From an uncultured Pseudomonadales bacterium (GTDB taxonomy: Bacteria > Pseudomonadota > Gammaproteobacteria > Pseudomonadales > Cellvibrionaceae), in assembly GCA_947487765.1 (NCBI GenBank), contig CANKXO010000001.1, positions 1,240,001-1,304,000 on the forward strand: 64,000 bases of DNA, read 5' to 3'. This document shows, piece after piece, positions 18,287 to 27,419 of this stretch. A program made the translations under genes and the position numbers. Each line of letters begins with the position of its first letter. Position 1 is the stretch's first letter. The notes beneath the pieces are model-generated. The model saw only the letters and a list, made by a program, of their open reading frames with translations. It ran no database searches and was not told where the DNA came from.

Positions 18287-19216
18287 TTACGTTGCACTGG
18301 CAACAATGGATGCCAACGCAGCAGACGCCAACCTGGCAGAAACAGGATCTGCGCGAGAAGTTAAAACAATAGGTACTTTCGCTCCCATTACAATACCAGC
18401 CGCTGCAGCACTCATAAAGTAAACCATTTGTTTAAATAAAACATTACCCGCTTCAATATTTGGGACTAATAGAACATCCGCATTTCCTGCAACAGGACTA
18501 TCGATACCTTTGACTTTAGCCGCTTCCGCAGATACGGCATTATCAAACGCTAATGGGCCATCAACGATAGCACCAGGAACAGCGCCGTTGGCTGCTTCTT
18601 TAGTAATTTCTTCCGCATCCATACTGGAGGGCACAGATGCTGTTGGCACTTCTGTTGCCGATAATACCGCTATTTTAGGAGCTTTATTGCCTAACGCATG
18701 CATAACGGTCGTCGCATTTCGTGCAATATCCAATTTAATATCAATTGAAGGGAGTACATTAATTGCTGCATCAGTAATACAAATTGAAGAATCAGAACCA
18801 GGCACCGTCATATGAAAAAGATGACTTAAACGTCTACCAGTTCTTAAACCTGTATCTCTATTAATAACGGCTCGCAATAAGTTATCGGTGTGTAAATTAC
18901 CTTTCATTAAGGAAGTAACTTCCCCGTTTCTCGCCAAAGAAACAGAAGCTTCAGCTGCGGCAACTTCACCATCGGCAGAAACGATTCTTAAATTGGAAAT
19001 ATCCCAATTAATTTCCTTAGCAATTGCTTGAATATCATTAACATCACCAACTAAGACAGGTTCAATCAAACCTTTTTCAGCGGCTTGTTGAGCGCTTTCC
19101 ATTGGCAATCGTGCACCTGCATTAACAATTGCTGTCGGTGCTGCGGTTAATTGCTTGGCCTGGTCTATTAAATATTGTGGGCATTCGATAGGAGTTGAAC
19201 TTAGCATACTAGACAT
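18287..19216 (-). CDS. pta: Phosphate acetyltransferase
   Basis: 309 residues from the ATG at 19216; the longer frame starts at a poor TTG. It is the short, single-domain PTA/PTB type. Typical segments include MKGNLHTDNLLRAV and FHMTVPG...ITDAAINV near the middle, and a Gly-rich C-terminal half. It converts acetyl phosphate plus CoA to acetyl-CoA. A pta next to xsc is the hallmark of sulfonate degraders, because Xsc releases acetyl phosphate. It lies downstream of xsc on the same strand, with a hairpin terminator-like element between them that may set the ratio of the two enzymes. Confidence 0.9.
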   Translation of the reverse strand: MSSMLSSTPIECPQYLIDQAKQLTAAPTAIVNAGARLPMESAQQAAEKGLIEPVLVGDVNDIQAIAKEINWDISNLRIVSADGEVAAAEASVSLARNGEVTSLMKGNLHTDNLLRAVINRDTGLRTGRRLSHLFHMTVPGSDSSICITDAAINVLPSIDIKLDIARNATTVMHALGNKAPKIAVLSATEVPTASVPSSMDAEEITKEAANGAVPGAIVDGPLAFDNAVSAEAAKVKGIDSPVAGNADVLLVPNIEAGNVLFKQMVYFMSAAAAGIVMGAKVPIVLTSRADPVSARLASAALASIVASAT

Positions 19217-19280
19217 AAAGTTATCCAAATCAGGTAATTTCTATTAAATTTCTACGCTTTCAATTAAAGCATTTTATATA

Positions 19281-19312
19281 AAAAACCGGGCGGAAGATTA
19301 TCCTCAGCCCGG
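19281..19312 (-). terminator. Hairpin with U tract between xsc and pta
   Basis: On the minus strand, GCCGGGC and GCCCGG arms (19307-19312 and 19286-19291) enclose a short inner GGA/TCC stem. A run of six T follows. This is a good intrinsic terminator for xsc. Since pta begins only about 65 bases further on the same strand, it may act as a partial terminator that lets some transcripts through, or pta may have its own promoter. Confidence 0.75.
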
Positions 19313-19363
19313 CTTTTAGTTGCTTATATTAGCTAGGTTTCCTAGCCAAAATTAAGCTTTTAC

Positions 19364-21127
19364 TTACACGTAATCTTTGTATTTATCAAGATAACGAGTT
19401 GGTTTTGCTAATGCATCACGACGGAATGGGTCGCCAAGCTCACGAGTACACATAATCTCGATCACTGTAGTTTTACCTTCGTTCATTTGCATATCAATTG
19501 CTTTCTTAAGAGCAGGACCAACGTCTTCTAACTTGTCGATAGTCATGCCTTCTGAACCCATCGCACGACCGATTTCAGCGAAGCTTTCGCTTTCTAATTC
19601 ACCAGCAACAAATCGACGGTTGTAGAATTCAACTTGGTTTTTCTTCTCAGCACCCCATTGACGGTTGTGGAATACAACAGCTGTTACAGGAATGTCATGA
19701 CGTACAGCGGTCATAATTTCCATTAAGCTCATACCCCAAGCACCATCACCAGCGTATGCAACAGCAGGACGCTCAGGAGCAGCACATTTTGCACCCATCA
19801 TTACAGGTAGTGCATAACCACAGTTACCGAAACTCATTGGAGCAAAGAAGCTGCGAGGACGCTCAAAACGCAAGTAGCTGTGAGCAACTGCATTGATGTT
19901 ACCGATATCGGTAGAAACCATAACGTCAGCAGGCATTGCTTTTTCAAGCTCACGCAATACTTGACGTGGGTGCAACCAGTTGCCTTCTTCTTCAGACTGC
20001 TCTTTGATCATGTCTAAGCTGTAATCATCTTTCTCATGAGTCCACTCATCAAGCTCTTTTTCCCACGCTGCTTTTTCAGAAGCGATTGAAGCGGCACGAT
20101 CAGCTTTAGAAGCGTCTGATGCTAAAGTTTTACCGTCTAACTTACGAACTAATACAGAAGCTGCTGCTTTTGCGTCACCACAAATACCAACAGAAATCTT
20201 CTTAACAAGACCTAACATCTTATTGTCAGCATCGATCTGAATGATTTTTGCGTCTTTTGGCCAGTAGTCCATACCGTGCTGTGGCAAAGTACCGAAAGGC
20301 CCTAAACGTGAACCCAGAGCAACAACAACGTCTGCTTGAGCGATTAATTTCATGCCCGCTTTAGAACCTTGATAACCTAAAGGACCACACCATAATGGAT
20401 GGCTAGCTGGGAAAGAATCGTTATGCTGGTAGCTGTTTACAACAGGAGCGCCAAGGCGTTCTGCAAGAGCTTTACATTCTTCGATAGCGTCGCCCATGAC
20501 AACACCACCGCCAGAAACGATAACAGGGAATTTTGCTTCAGCTAATAAATCAGCAGCTTCCTGAAGGCTTTTTTCGCCTCCAGGACCACGATCTAGAACT
20601 TGTGGTTGAGGAATTTCAACATCGCTATCACCATAGAAATAATCGCGAGGAATATTTAATTGGGTTGGTCCCATTTCAGACATAGCACGATCAAAACAAC
20701 GACCAGTGTATTCAGCCATACGATTTGGATGAGTAACATGTCCTTGGTATTTCACAAATTCTTGGAACATAGGTAATTGGTTAGCTTCTTGGAAACCACC
20801 TAAACCTTGAGTCATAGTTCCAGTTTCTGGTGTGATCATAACGACAGGACTGTGAGCCCAAAACGCAGCCGCAATACCAGTTACACAGTTACTAATTCCT
20901 GGGCCATTTTGACCAATCACAACACCGTGACGACCAGTTGCACGAGCATAGCCATCAGCCATGTGTGCTGCACCTTGTTCATGTACTACAGGTATTAAGC
21001 GGATACCAGCTGGAGCAAAAATGTCCATGGCGTCCATAAAGGCAGAGCCCATGATGCCGAATATATCGGTTACACCATTAGCCACCATAGTTTCAACAAA
21101 CGCTTCACTAGGAGTCATGCGAGCCAT
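19364..21127 (-). CDS. xsc: Sulfoacetaldehyde acetyltransferase
   Basis: 587 residues, the normal length. It is a thiamine-diphosphate enzyme: catalytic Glu at E50 in VVHEQGAAHMADGYAR, and the cofactor motif begins at the GDG of YAGDGAWG near residue 455 and ends with the Asn of VVFHN. It converts sulfoacetaldehyde plus phosphate to acetyl phosphate and sulfite in the cytoplasm, the step where the C-S bond is cut. The start has a GAAGGA ribosome site. Codon use is visibly more GC-rich and regular than its neighbours, as expected for a strongly expressed gene. Neighbouring pta and the transport and oxidation genes of this island support the assignment over acetolactate synthase. Confidence 0.95.
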   Translation of the reverse strand: MARMTPSEAFVETMVANGVTDIFGIMGSAFMDAMDIFAPAGIRLIPVVHEQGAAHMADGYARATGRHGVVIGQNGPGISNCVTGIAAAFWAHSPVVMITPETGTMTQGLGGFQEANQLPMFQEFVKYQGHVTHPNRMAEYTGRCFDRAMSEMGPTQLNIPRDYFYGDSDVEIPQPQVLDRGPGGEKSLQEAADLLAEAKFPVIVSGGGVVMGDAIEECKALAERLGAPVVNSYQHNDSFPASHPLWCGPLGYQGSKAGMKLIAQADVVVALGSRLGPFGTLPQHGMDYWPKDAKIIQIDADNKMLGLVKKISVGICGDAKAAASVLVRKLDGKTLASDASKADRAASIASEKAAWEKELDEWTHEKDDYSLDMIKEQSEEEGNWLHPRQVLRELEKAMPADVMVSTDIGNINAVAHSYLRFERPRSFFAPMSFGNCGYALPVMMGAKCAAPERPAVAYAGDGAWGMSLMEIMTAVRHDIPVTAVVFHNRQWGAEKKNQVEFYNRRFVAGELESESFAEIGRAMGSEGMTIDKLEDVGPALKKAIDMQMNEGKTTVIEIMCTRELGDPFRRDALAKPTRYLDKYKDYV

Positions 21128-21250
21128 AATTACAGTCCTTCACTATAAATAAGATAAATAAAAAAACAGAGCTTGCCCTAAGCAATCTCAGCTTACGTGA
21201 TATTGGTTTAATTTTTGTATTAATTAGTAATAACTTCTTAACTTCAAAAG

Positions 21251-21262
21251 CTATAACCAGTT
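21251..21262 (+). promoter_or_regulatory. CTATAACCAGTT, shared with the tauA upstream region
   Basis: An exact 12-base match to 37494-37505. On the xsc-coding strand it reads AACTGGTTATAG and is directly preceded by CTGGCTTA, making two CTGG half-sites ten bases apart. This spacing and sequence could suit a MocR/TauR-type regulator. No binding evidence exists. Confidence 0.45.
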
Positions 21263-21343
21263 AAGCCAGAATAACGTCAGCACCTCAATCGGAGTAGCTC
21301 CAAACAGATACATCAAATTAATCCAGTTCAACTTAAAAACGCT

Positions 21344-21376
21344 AAAATTGATTCATTTATTATCAAAATTGATTCA
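21344..21376 (+). repeat. Direct repeat AAAATTGATTCA x2, 21 bases apart
   Basis: Copies at 21344-21355 and 21365-21376 are identical over 12 bases. A start-to-start distance of 21 bases is two helical turns, so both copies face the same side of the DNA, as tandem operator sites often do. Related AATTGAT cores occur at 21707, 37519 and 37691. Confidence 0.5.
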
Positions 21377-21859
21377 AATCATCTCAAAAGCGCCTTAAAT
21401 CGATGCGGATTATACCAACTCCAAGACGCTTAGCCAAGCAGAAGATAGAAAAATAGCACAAACAACCATGCTAAAGACCGAATATTGCTAAATAAAAAAA
21501 TGGGATAGACTGATTCTTCATGATCACAAACTGGAACGATAATAAAAGGAAATAACCTGCCTATACCTTTATTATTTGCTCGTAGAAGCTACCTGCAAGA
21601 ACACAAACTAAAGAGCTGAAGTAAAGATCATAAATTATTAAAAGTAATCAAAATACTAATATGAAATAATTTTCTGATATTTCATATTAGTTCAAAATAT
21701 TTCCAAAATTGATCTATCCAAATAATTTTTTTGGGTTTAAACTCCGCAAGTGAATTACGATACACAATTTAAATACGTGATAATTAAAGTCTAAGTTAAA
21801 GACAATGATTAAATCATGCGAATATATGATGATAACTACTTCTGATTCCCGGAGGACAA

Positions 21860-22987
21860 ATGCCAAGCTTACTTCCTGACGTAGACCCTAATGGTTTACT
21901 AGAATATTCTGTAGTTTATACAGACCGCTCACTTAACCACATGTCACAATCCTTTCAGGAAGTGATGAAGGATATTTCAAGCACTTTAAAACAAGTTTAT
22001 AAAGCCAATGCAGTTGCTATCGTACCTGGTAGTGGCACGTTTGGCATGGAAGCCGTCGCAAGACAATTTGCAACCAACAAAAAATGCCTAGTTATTCGTA
22101 ATGGCTGGTTTAGCTTCCGCTGGACTGAGATTTTTGAAAAAGGTGATATTCCATCACAAGCAACTGTGCTAAAAGCGCGCAGAGCTGAAGACACACATCA
22201 AACCCCCTTCGCACCAGCACCAATAGAAGAAGTGGTTGCAACCATTAAGTCAGAAAAACCTGATGTCGTTTTTGCTCCTCATGTAGAAACTTCATCTGGC
22301 ATGATACTACCTGATGAATATATTAAAGCAGTTGCTGATGCTGTACATAGCGTGGGTGGCATGATGGTATTAGACTGCATCGCCTCTGGTACTATCTGGG
22401 TAGACATGGAAGCTTGTGGCGTTGACGTATTAATTAGTGCACCTCAAAAAGGCTGGAGCGGATCTCCTTGTTGCGCATTAGTTATGCTAAGCCCACTCGG
22501 TTTAGATCGTACAAAATCTTCTAACAGCACAAGCTATGCTTGCGACCTTGGCAAATGGTTACAAATTATGGAGGCCTATGAAAATGGAGGTCACGCATAC
22601 CATGCAACAATGCCAACTGATGGCTTAACAAAGTTCAACCAAGTGATGAAAGAAACCGCAGAATATGGTTTTGATAAGGTGTGCGCTCAGCAACAAGAAC
22701 TAGGTGATAAAGTTCGAGCACTGCTTGCAAGTAAAGGCTACAAAAGTGTTGCTGCCGATGGCTTTGGAGCGCCAGGCGTTGTCGTTAGCTACACCGATGA
22801 CACCGACGTTCATAACGGCAAGAAATTTAAAGACATAGGCTTACAAATTGCAGCCGGTGTACCATTACGTTGCGATGAGCCTGAAGATTACAAAACATTC
22901 AGACTTGGTCTATTTGGACTAGATAAATTGCAAAATGTTGACCGCACTGTAGAGAGCCTAGCAAAAGCATTGGATACAATCGGTTAG
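21860..22987 (+). CDS. Class V aminotransferase (alanine/serine-glyoxylate aminotransferase-like)
   Basis: 375 residues, with a strong GGAGGA ribosome site. It is a fold-type I, class V PLP enzyme. The Schiff-base lysine is K197 in SAPQKGWSG, preceded by the cofactor-contacting Asp in MVLDCIASG. It resembles alanine-glyoxylate and serine-glyoxylate aminotransferases. It is transcribed divergently from xsc across a long shared control region, which ties it to sulfonate use. A plausible job is recycling the alanine made by Tpa back to pyruvate, with glyoxylate as acceptor; no alanine dehydrogenase gene is present in the window. Direct action on an aminosulfonate is also possible. The substrate is not fixed by the sequence. 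Confidence 0.82.
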   Translation: MPSLLPDVDPNGLLEYSVVYTDRSLNHMSQSFQEVMKDISSTLKQVYKANAVAIVPGSGTFGMEAVARQFATNKKCLVIRNGWFSFRWTEIFEKGDIPSQATVLKARRAEDTHQTPFAPAPIEEVVATIKSEKPDVVFAPHVETSSGMILPDEYIKAVADAVHSVGGMMVLDCIASGTIWVDMEACGVDVLISAPQKGWSGSPCCALVMLSPLGLDRTKSSNSTSYACDLGKWLQIMEAYENGGHAYHATMPTDGLTKFNQVMKETAEYGFDKVCAQQQELGDKVRALLASKGYKSVAADGFGAPGVVVSYTDDTDVHNGKKFKDIGLQIAAGVPLRCDEPEDYKTFRLGLFGLDKLQNVDRTVESLAKALDTIG

Positions 22988-23010
22988 AAACCTCTAAACT
23001 ATTTAGTTTA

Positions 23011-23047
23011 ATATATGCTTGGTTTAATTATTAAGCCAAGCATATAT
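23011..23047 (+). terminator. Hairpin after the class V aminotransferase gene
   Basis: Perfect 12-base arms (ATATATGCTTGG at 23011-23022, complement at 23036-23047) start 23 bases after the stop codon. The following sequence is C-rich rather than a T tract, so it may be a transcript-protecting hairpin or an inefficient terminator. Confidence 0.5.
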
Positions 23048-23304
23048 CCCCTCCTCCTAACATCGTTATCACGCTTGAAAGATTACAAGCCAAATTCTCG
23101 TTATACTTTTTGCCTAACCCTCTCCGCCCAAGCATCACAACTCTCACTAAGCCAGCCTACAATAAAACCAATTAAAAAGTAGCAGCCACCAGCACAATAA
23201 ATTAAGAGCGCACTTAATAGTATTTATGGAATGACGGAAAACTAAATGATGAGAAATTTACGAAAGGTTAAAAGTTAGTTAAAAAAGGAAACTAATACTG
23301 GGAG

Positions 23305-23347
23305 ATAAAAAATCCACTTGGCCGATAAAAATCAACACAAGTGGATT
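23305..23347 (-). terminator. Terminator of the TRAP transporter operon
   Basis: Read leftward, AATCCACTTG and CAAGTGGATT form a perfect 10-base stem (23338-23347 with 23311-23320) with a 17-base loop, followed by a T run. It lies just after the TRAP large-permease stop. Confidence 0.8.
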
Positions 23348-23370
23348 AGGTATGCTAACTAAATATTAAC

Positions 23371-24648
23371 TTAATAGGACTTAAGCAATACTAATGATAA
23401 TGCCGGCCACACTGCGACAACAATCCAAACAATCATTAACGATATCAGGTAAGGCATCGTGTAATACAGCAACTTCAAATAAGGTATGTTAGTCATACTA
23501 CTCGCAACATACAGATTGAGACCGTAAGGAGGTGTAATAAAGCCAATGGCGTCACCAACCAAGAAAATTACCGCAAAGTGAATAGGATCCACACCTATAC
23601 TAGCTGCAATCGGAGCCAAAATAGGCGCCAAGATAATAGTATTAGGTAAGCTTTCTAAGATAGTTCCTGCGATTAGTACAATTGCCATACAAGCAAACAA
23701 TACTGGATAGAAACCGCCCAGAGAGGTTACCAATTCAGTAATAAAGTCTTTTGCACCCAACTGAGACAATACTTGCTGCATCACAATTGAAATTGCAATT
23801 AACGGTGCAAGCATCCCTGTAATCTGACCAGAACGCATCAAGATAGAAGGCAATGCTTTCAGCTTAAGCTCACGCGTTACAAATACACCTGCCAACAAAC
23901 AAAAACCAGCGGTTATACCTGCAGCTTCGGTTGGTGAAAAGGCACCACTATAAATACCCCAAATCACAATACCAATAGCCATAAAACCAAGCCAAGCTTT
24001 AACAGCAGTTACACCTATTCTCACAGGCTCAAACTTGATTACCTTGCCCCACTTATTCTTTCTAGATAAGTAAAAACAAGTTAGCTGCATTGCCAAAACC
24101 ATTAATAGACCTGGAATCATACCGCCAATAAACAAATCACCAATCGGCAAGTTCAGCATGAAACCATAAACAATGAAAATAATACTAGGGGGAATAATGA
24201 TACCCACCGTACCACCTGCGGCAACTGTCGCTGCGGCGAACTTAGTATCATAGCCATTCTCAACCATTTCCGGATGCATAATACCACCAATGGTCGCCGT
24301 CGTTGCAGAGTTTGAACCAGAGATAGCCGCAAACATCCCACAAGCACCTAGCGAAGCCATTGCCAAACCGCCTCGCAACCAGCCAAGACAAGCATAAGCA
24401 AAATCGACTAGCCTTTTGGCGATACCTGCACCAGCAATTAAGTCACCCGTTAGAATAAACAGTGGTAATGCTAATAAGCCGTAAAAGTTAAGCCCTTCAT
24501 ATAATGTCACACCAACATTAGCTAATGTAAAATCAATTACAATACTAACACCAACAACCCATATACCAATCACCAAAAAGATGGGTATACCAATCACAAA
24601 GAGTAAAGTTACTCCAAGACTAATTAAAGTAATTAATAATCCGTCCAT
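23371..24648 (-). CDS. TRAP transporter large permease (DctM family)
   Basis: 425 residues, highly hydrophobic throughout, with about 12 membrane segments. Typical motifs include GIPIFLVIGI at the start, the SGSNSATTATIGGIMHPEM segment near residue 110-130, and PPYGLNLYV near the end. It is the channel-forming subunit of a tripartite, sodium-driven uptake system. AGGAGA precedes the ATG. It lies 11 bases after the small permease gene and completes the set with the binding protein upstream. Next to xsc, an IclR regulator and a GMC dehydrogenase, isethionate is the best candidate substrate (IseM-type). Taurine (TauM-type) is the alternative. Confidence 0.92.
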   Translation of the reverse strand: MDGLLITLISLGVTLLFVIGIPIFLVIGIWVVGVSIVIDFTLANVGVTLYEGLNFYGLLALPLFILTGDLIAGAGIAKRLVDFAYACLGWLRGGLAMASLGACGMFAAISGSNSATTATIGGIMHPEMVENGYDTKFAAATVAAGGTVGIIIPPSIIFIVYGFMLNLPIGDLFIGGMIPGLLMVLAMQLTCFYLSRKNKWGKVIKFEPVRIGVTAVKAWLGFMAIGIVIWGIYSGAFSPTEAAGITAGFCLLAGVFVTRELKLKALPSILMRSGQITGMLAPLIAISIVMQQVLSQLGAKDFITELVTSLGGFYPVLFACMAIVLIAGTILESLPNTIILAPILAPIAASIGVDPIHFAVIFLVGDAIGFITPPYGLNLYVASSMTNIPYLKLLYYTMPYLISLMIVWIVVAVWPALSLVLLKSY

Positions 24649-24659
24649 TATAATATCTC

Positions 24660-25184
24660 CTAATCGCCGAACATTGAGGCTTGGGTGATTAATGGCTCTT
24701 TATCACGAAAACACTTGATATCGTGTAAGAGGTTTTGAGTTACGCGGAACAGCAATAACGACCACGCTAACGGAGTTGCCAAATAGAACCACCACTGCAT
24801 CACATCATCTGTACCGGATACGATCGAGAAATTATCATAAGAAATTTGTACTTGCTCGATAGCATAATAAATAACAACCGCCCCAAATGCATACCAAAGT
24901 ACTGAATCAAGTACCAAACAAGCGAACTGATTATTATAAGATAAGCGCTCACGAACTTCAGAAAAGCGAAGATGAGAACGGTTTTTAGTATTGTAGGAAG
25001 TACCCATCCAAGTAAGCCACAAAAATAAATAAATGGGAATTGTCGTACTCCAAGGCGATTGAACACTAAACGCAAATCGTCGAATAACTTCAACGAAAAT
25101 GATAGATCCCATCGCAGTGTAAGACACTAAAATAAAGACTTTTTCGATATTATCGTCAAGCCAACTTAACACTGATTTGATCAT
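24660..25184 (-). CDS. TRAP transporter small permease (DctQ family)
   Basis: 174 residues with four membrane segments. The segment TIPIYLFLWLTWMGTSY followed by a charged RSHLRF motif is characteristic of DctQ. It bridges the periplasmic binding protein and the large permease. It lies 291 bases after the binding-protein gene and 11 bases before the large permease. The long gap with a hairpin upstream is common in TRAP operons, where the binding protein is made in excess. Confidence 0.9.
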   Translation of the reverse strand: MIKSVLSWLDDNIEKVFILVSYTAMGSIIFVEVIRRFAFSVQSPWSTTIPIYLFLWLTWMGTSYNTKNRSHLRFSEVRERLSYNNQFACLVLDSVLWYAFGAVVIYYAIEQVQISYDNFSIVSGTDDVMQWWFYLATPLAWSLLLFRVTQNLLHDIKCFRDKEPLITQASMFGD

Positions 25185-25415
25185 ACATCTAACCCCTGAT
25201 CTAACCTAAAAAAATATTTACAAATATAAAATCAGCTCTAAACCTAATGCTTATTTTTGTAAATCACCTATGAATTAATCAACTGCAACATCTAGTCTAT
25301 ATTATCTGTTAACCGATTTTTTGTTTGAGCACACTAAAGACATAGAACACCATTAGGCGGCTTAAGATTCAAACACTTATTACGGCAGGATTATAAAGAA
25401 CTATATAAACGAACT

Positions 25416-25447
25416 ACCGGAGCTCTAGTATTCTAGAACTCCGGTAC
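25416..25447 (-). promoter_or_regulatory. Hairpin between the TRAP binding-protein and small-permease genes
   Basis: TACCGGAGCTCTAG and CTAGAACTCCGGTA arms pair over 14 positions with one mismatch, around a 4-base loop. There is no T tract on the reading strand. It starts about 28 bases after the binding-protein stop. It probably slows RNA decay or RNA polymerase so that the binding protein is over-produced relative to the permeases. Confidence 0.6.
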
Positions 25448-25475
25448 GCAGCTTGATTAAAAAGCTAACCTTTTA

Positions 25476-26720
25476 TTAAGATTTCCACCAACGACGTGGT
25501 TGAACATTTTCAGCAAGTGTATCTGCAGGAATTTCGCGAGCAATCTTATGGATTGATCCATAAGTGTCCTGACCACCAGACCACTTATCAAGACGTTCAC
25601 GCCACTTAGTCCAAGGCTCTGGATTGTACTCAGGAGCACAAAGTTTAGCTGCTTTCAAACGCTCAGCATCAGAAAGGTGCGCTACACGTACGCCGTGAGT
25701 CTTAAACAGAGTATTGTCTAATTGTGGTGTCGTTGCACCAACAGTATTAACCAATGCAGCTTCTTGAGCACACTGAATCTTCGCTTGAGTGAAGAATGCA
25801 GATTCCATAACAGCATCTTGTAATTCGCCACTAAACTTATCGAACACTTTAGCATCCATCATAGTTGCTTCAGTACCACAGAAGAAACGTAGATCAACTG
25901 ACTGAGAAACAACAGGAGACATATTTGCGTAAGCAACTGCACCAGCCCATGTTTCAGCACCATCGATTAGGCCCTGCTTCAAGCCATCCAATGTTTCTGA
26001 CCAAGCAATTGGCACTGGGTTAAGACCAAGAAGGTCCATCGCAATACGACCCAACTGAGTACCAGTAACACGGTTTTTTGTGCCTCTAAGAACATCGATG
26101 TTAGTAATAAGTGGTTTCTTATCCCAACCAAGACCCATTTGAAGACCACGTAGCTCACAATGTGAGAACAAGAACTGTAGTCCATGCTGCTTACGTAGTG
26201 GATCACGTAGGATTTTTTGGCTGTCTGGGTGATACATGAAATGGTATTGAGATGCGCGAGTTGGGAACATATACGCATAGTCAAGTACGTTTAGGTAAGG
26301 TGCACCACCTGCAGAGTTTTGAGTAGAGGCAGTGAACATATTAACAATACCCTGCTGGGTTTTCTTAACACAGTTTAACTGTCCACAAATTTGGTTATCA
26401 CCAATAAACTCTATACGAATTTCACCGTCACTGCGCTCTTCGATATCTTTAATGAAATCAATACAGCCAGCACGTTCGATAAGCAAGTTCTTTTCGTTAA
26501 AGCCAGAAGCACCAAACTTAAGCGTGTATTTGGCTGGTTTTGCATAGCGTCGCTTAGTTTCTGCTTCAGCAGCTTGTGCTAATTGGGGCAGGCTATAACC
26601 AGCACCTAAAACACTTGCAGCAAGAACTGTTGAACTTAAACCGTAACTACCAGCTACACGGAAGAAATCGCGACGAGATACGCGCTCTCCAGTTGTGGGA
26701 GTCTTGTCTTTAATCGTCAT
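25476..26720 (-). CDS. TRAP transporter substrate-binding protein (DctP family), Tat-exported
   Basis: 414 residues with a GAGGTGG ribosome site. The N-terminus has a twin-arginine signal, SRRDFF at about 15-20, followed by a hydrophobic stretch and an AQAAEA cleavage region. This implies folding before export. The mature part is a DctP-type binding protein; RVTGTQLGRIAMDLLGLNPVPI contains the conserved ligand-carboxylate region, where an arginine often contacts an acid group. The ligand is probably an anionic organic acid or sulfonate. Context makes isethionate most likely. It is the first gene of the TRAP operon, divergent from the IclR regulator. Confidence 0.88.
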   Translation of the reverse strand: MTIKDKTPTTGERVSRRDFFRVAGSYGLSSTVLAASVLGAGYSLPQLAQAAEAETKRRYAKPAKYTLKFGASGFNEKNLLIERAGCIDFIKDIEERSDGEIRIEFIGDNQICGQLNCVKKTQQGIVNMFTASTQNSAGGAPYLNVLDYAYMFPTRASQYHFMYHPDSQKILRDPLRKQHGLQFLFSHCELRGLQMGLGWDKKPLITNIDVLRGTKNRVTGTQLGRIAMDLLGLNPVPIAWSETLDGLKQGLIDGAETWAGAVAYANMSPVVSQSVDLRFFCGTEATMMDAKVFDKFSGELQDAVMESAFFTQAKIQCAQEAALVNTVGATTPQLDNTLFKTHGVRVAHLSDAERLKAAKLCAPEYNPEPWTKWRERLDKWSGGQDTYGSIHKIAREIPADTLAENVQPRRWWKS

Positions 26721-27419
26721 AAACCACCTCTTTAGTTATATTTTTAGAGACTATTGTGAAAGACTAAATTCTAGGAAGTAACTGAATAACTCAATATTAT
26801 CTAGCCTTATTTTTTTATTGTTTAAAGCATGGGTATTGAATCCATGAAAGTCATTAAATCATAGAAAAAAGCCTTTAGCAAATGTTTTAGGACCCCAAAA
26901 AACCACTCATAGAATATTTCTTGATACTTTATGTCTCGATTATGCTGATATAAAGCAACTTTAAGACGGGTTACATCTTTGATATACCAAAGCTAAATAT
27001 AATCCCTTTTTATTTCAGCAAGTTATAAAAAAAATTAATTTTTCCTCAATGTAAACAATATGTTGAACAAGGTGACAAATGCGGTAAAATTTCACAATGG
27101 CGTCGAATTAATCTATTTTTGAGAATCATGCAATAAGCCATCTATCATGGTACCAGTGACAGACAGATGACTCATTAGTAATCTTTCAAAATTTATACGA
27201 GCAAAATTTACACACCTCGAATAAAAGAGGCGCCCTACAGTAATAAAGAAAAAGTAAAATAAGCCGAATGGCTCAAAACACAGCGAAGTAATGTTTATAT
27301 TTTGTTAAAACCATTTTATTCAAATGAAAAAACATCATAAACTATGCAAAATGAGTTAACTTAGTTTCATTACTACTTATAGTGACCATAAAACAACTAT
27401 AACTAAAAAGGGCTTTTAA
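26721..27419. other. Divergent control region between the TRAP operon and iclR-type regulator
   Basis: 699 bases with no convincing gene. It contains a TGGTACCA palindrome at 27148-27155 and a CATGG...CCATG pair at 26828-26846 close to the TRAP start. Either could be an operator for the adjacent IclR protein, but the matches are short. The sequence is AT-rich, with several A/T runs near the regulator start. Confidence 0.5.

Larger units (their letters stand above)
21128..21859. other. Long divergent regulatory region between xsc and a class V aminotransferase
   Basis: 732 bases with no convincing gene. It is AT-rich and must hold promoters in both directions. It contains several short elements also found upstream of tauA: CTATAACCAGTT at 21251, TAATCCAGT at 21319, and AAAATTGATTCA twice at 21344 and 21365. 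A related AAAATTGATCTA lies at 21705. The last bases before the aminotransferase carry a strong CGGAGGA ribosome site. Confidence 0.7.
22988..23370. other. Convergent intergenic region
   Basis: 383 bases between the ends of the aminotransferase gene and the leftward TRAP large-permease gene. It holds two hairpins, listed separately, one per gene. I see no reading frame or RNA gene in the remaining AT-rich sequence. Confidence 0.6.

Noticed and set aside
19364-21127. xsc as acetolactate synthase or another ThDP enzyme
   Set aside because: Adjacent pta and sulfonate transport genes, and absence of an IlvN-type small subunit, favour Xsc.
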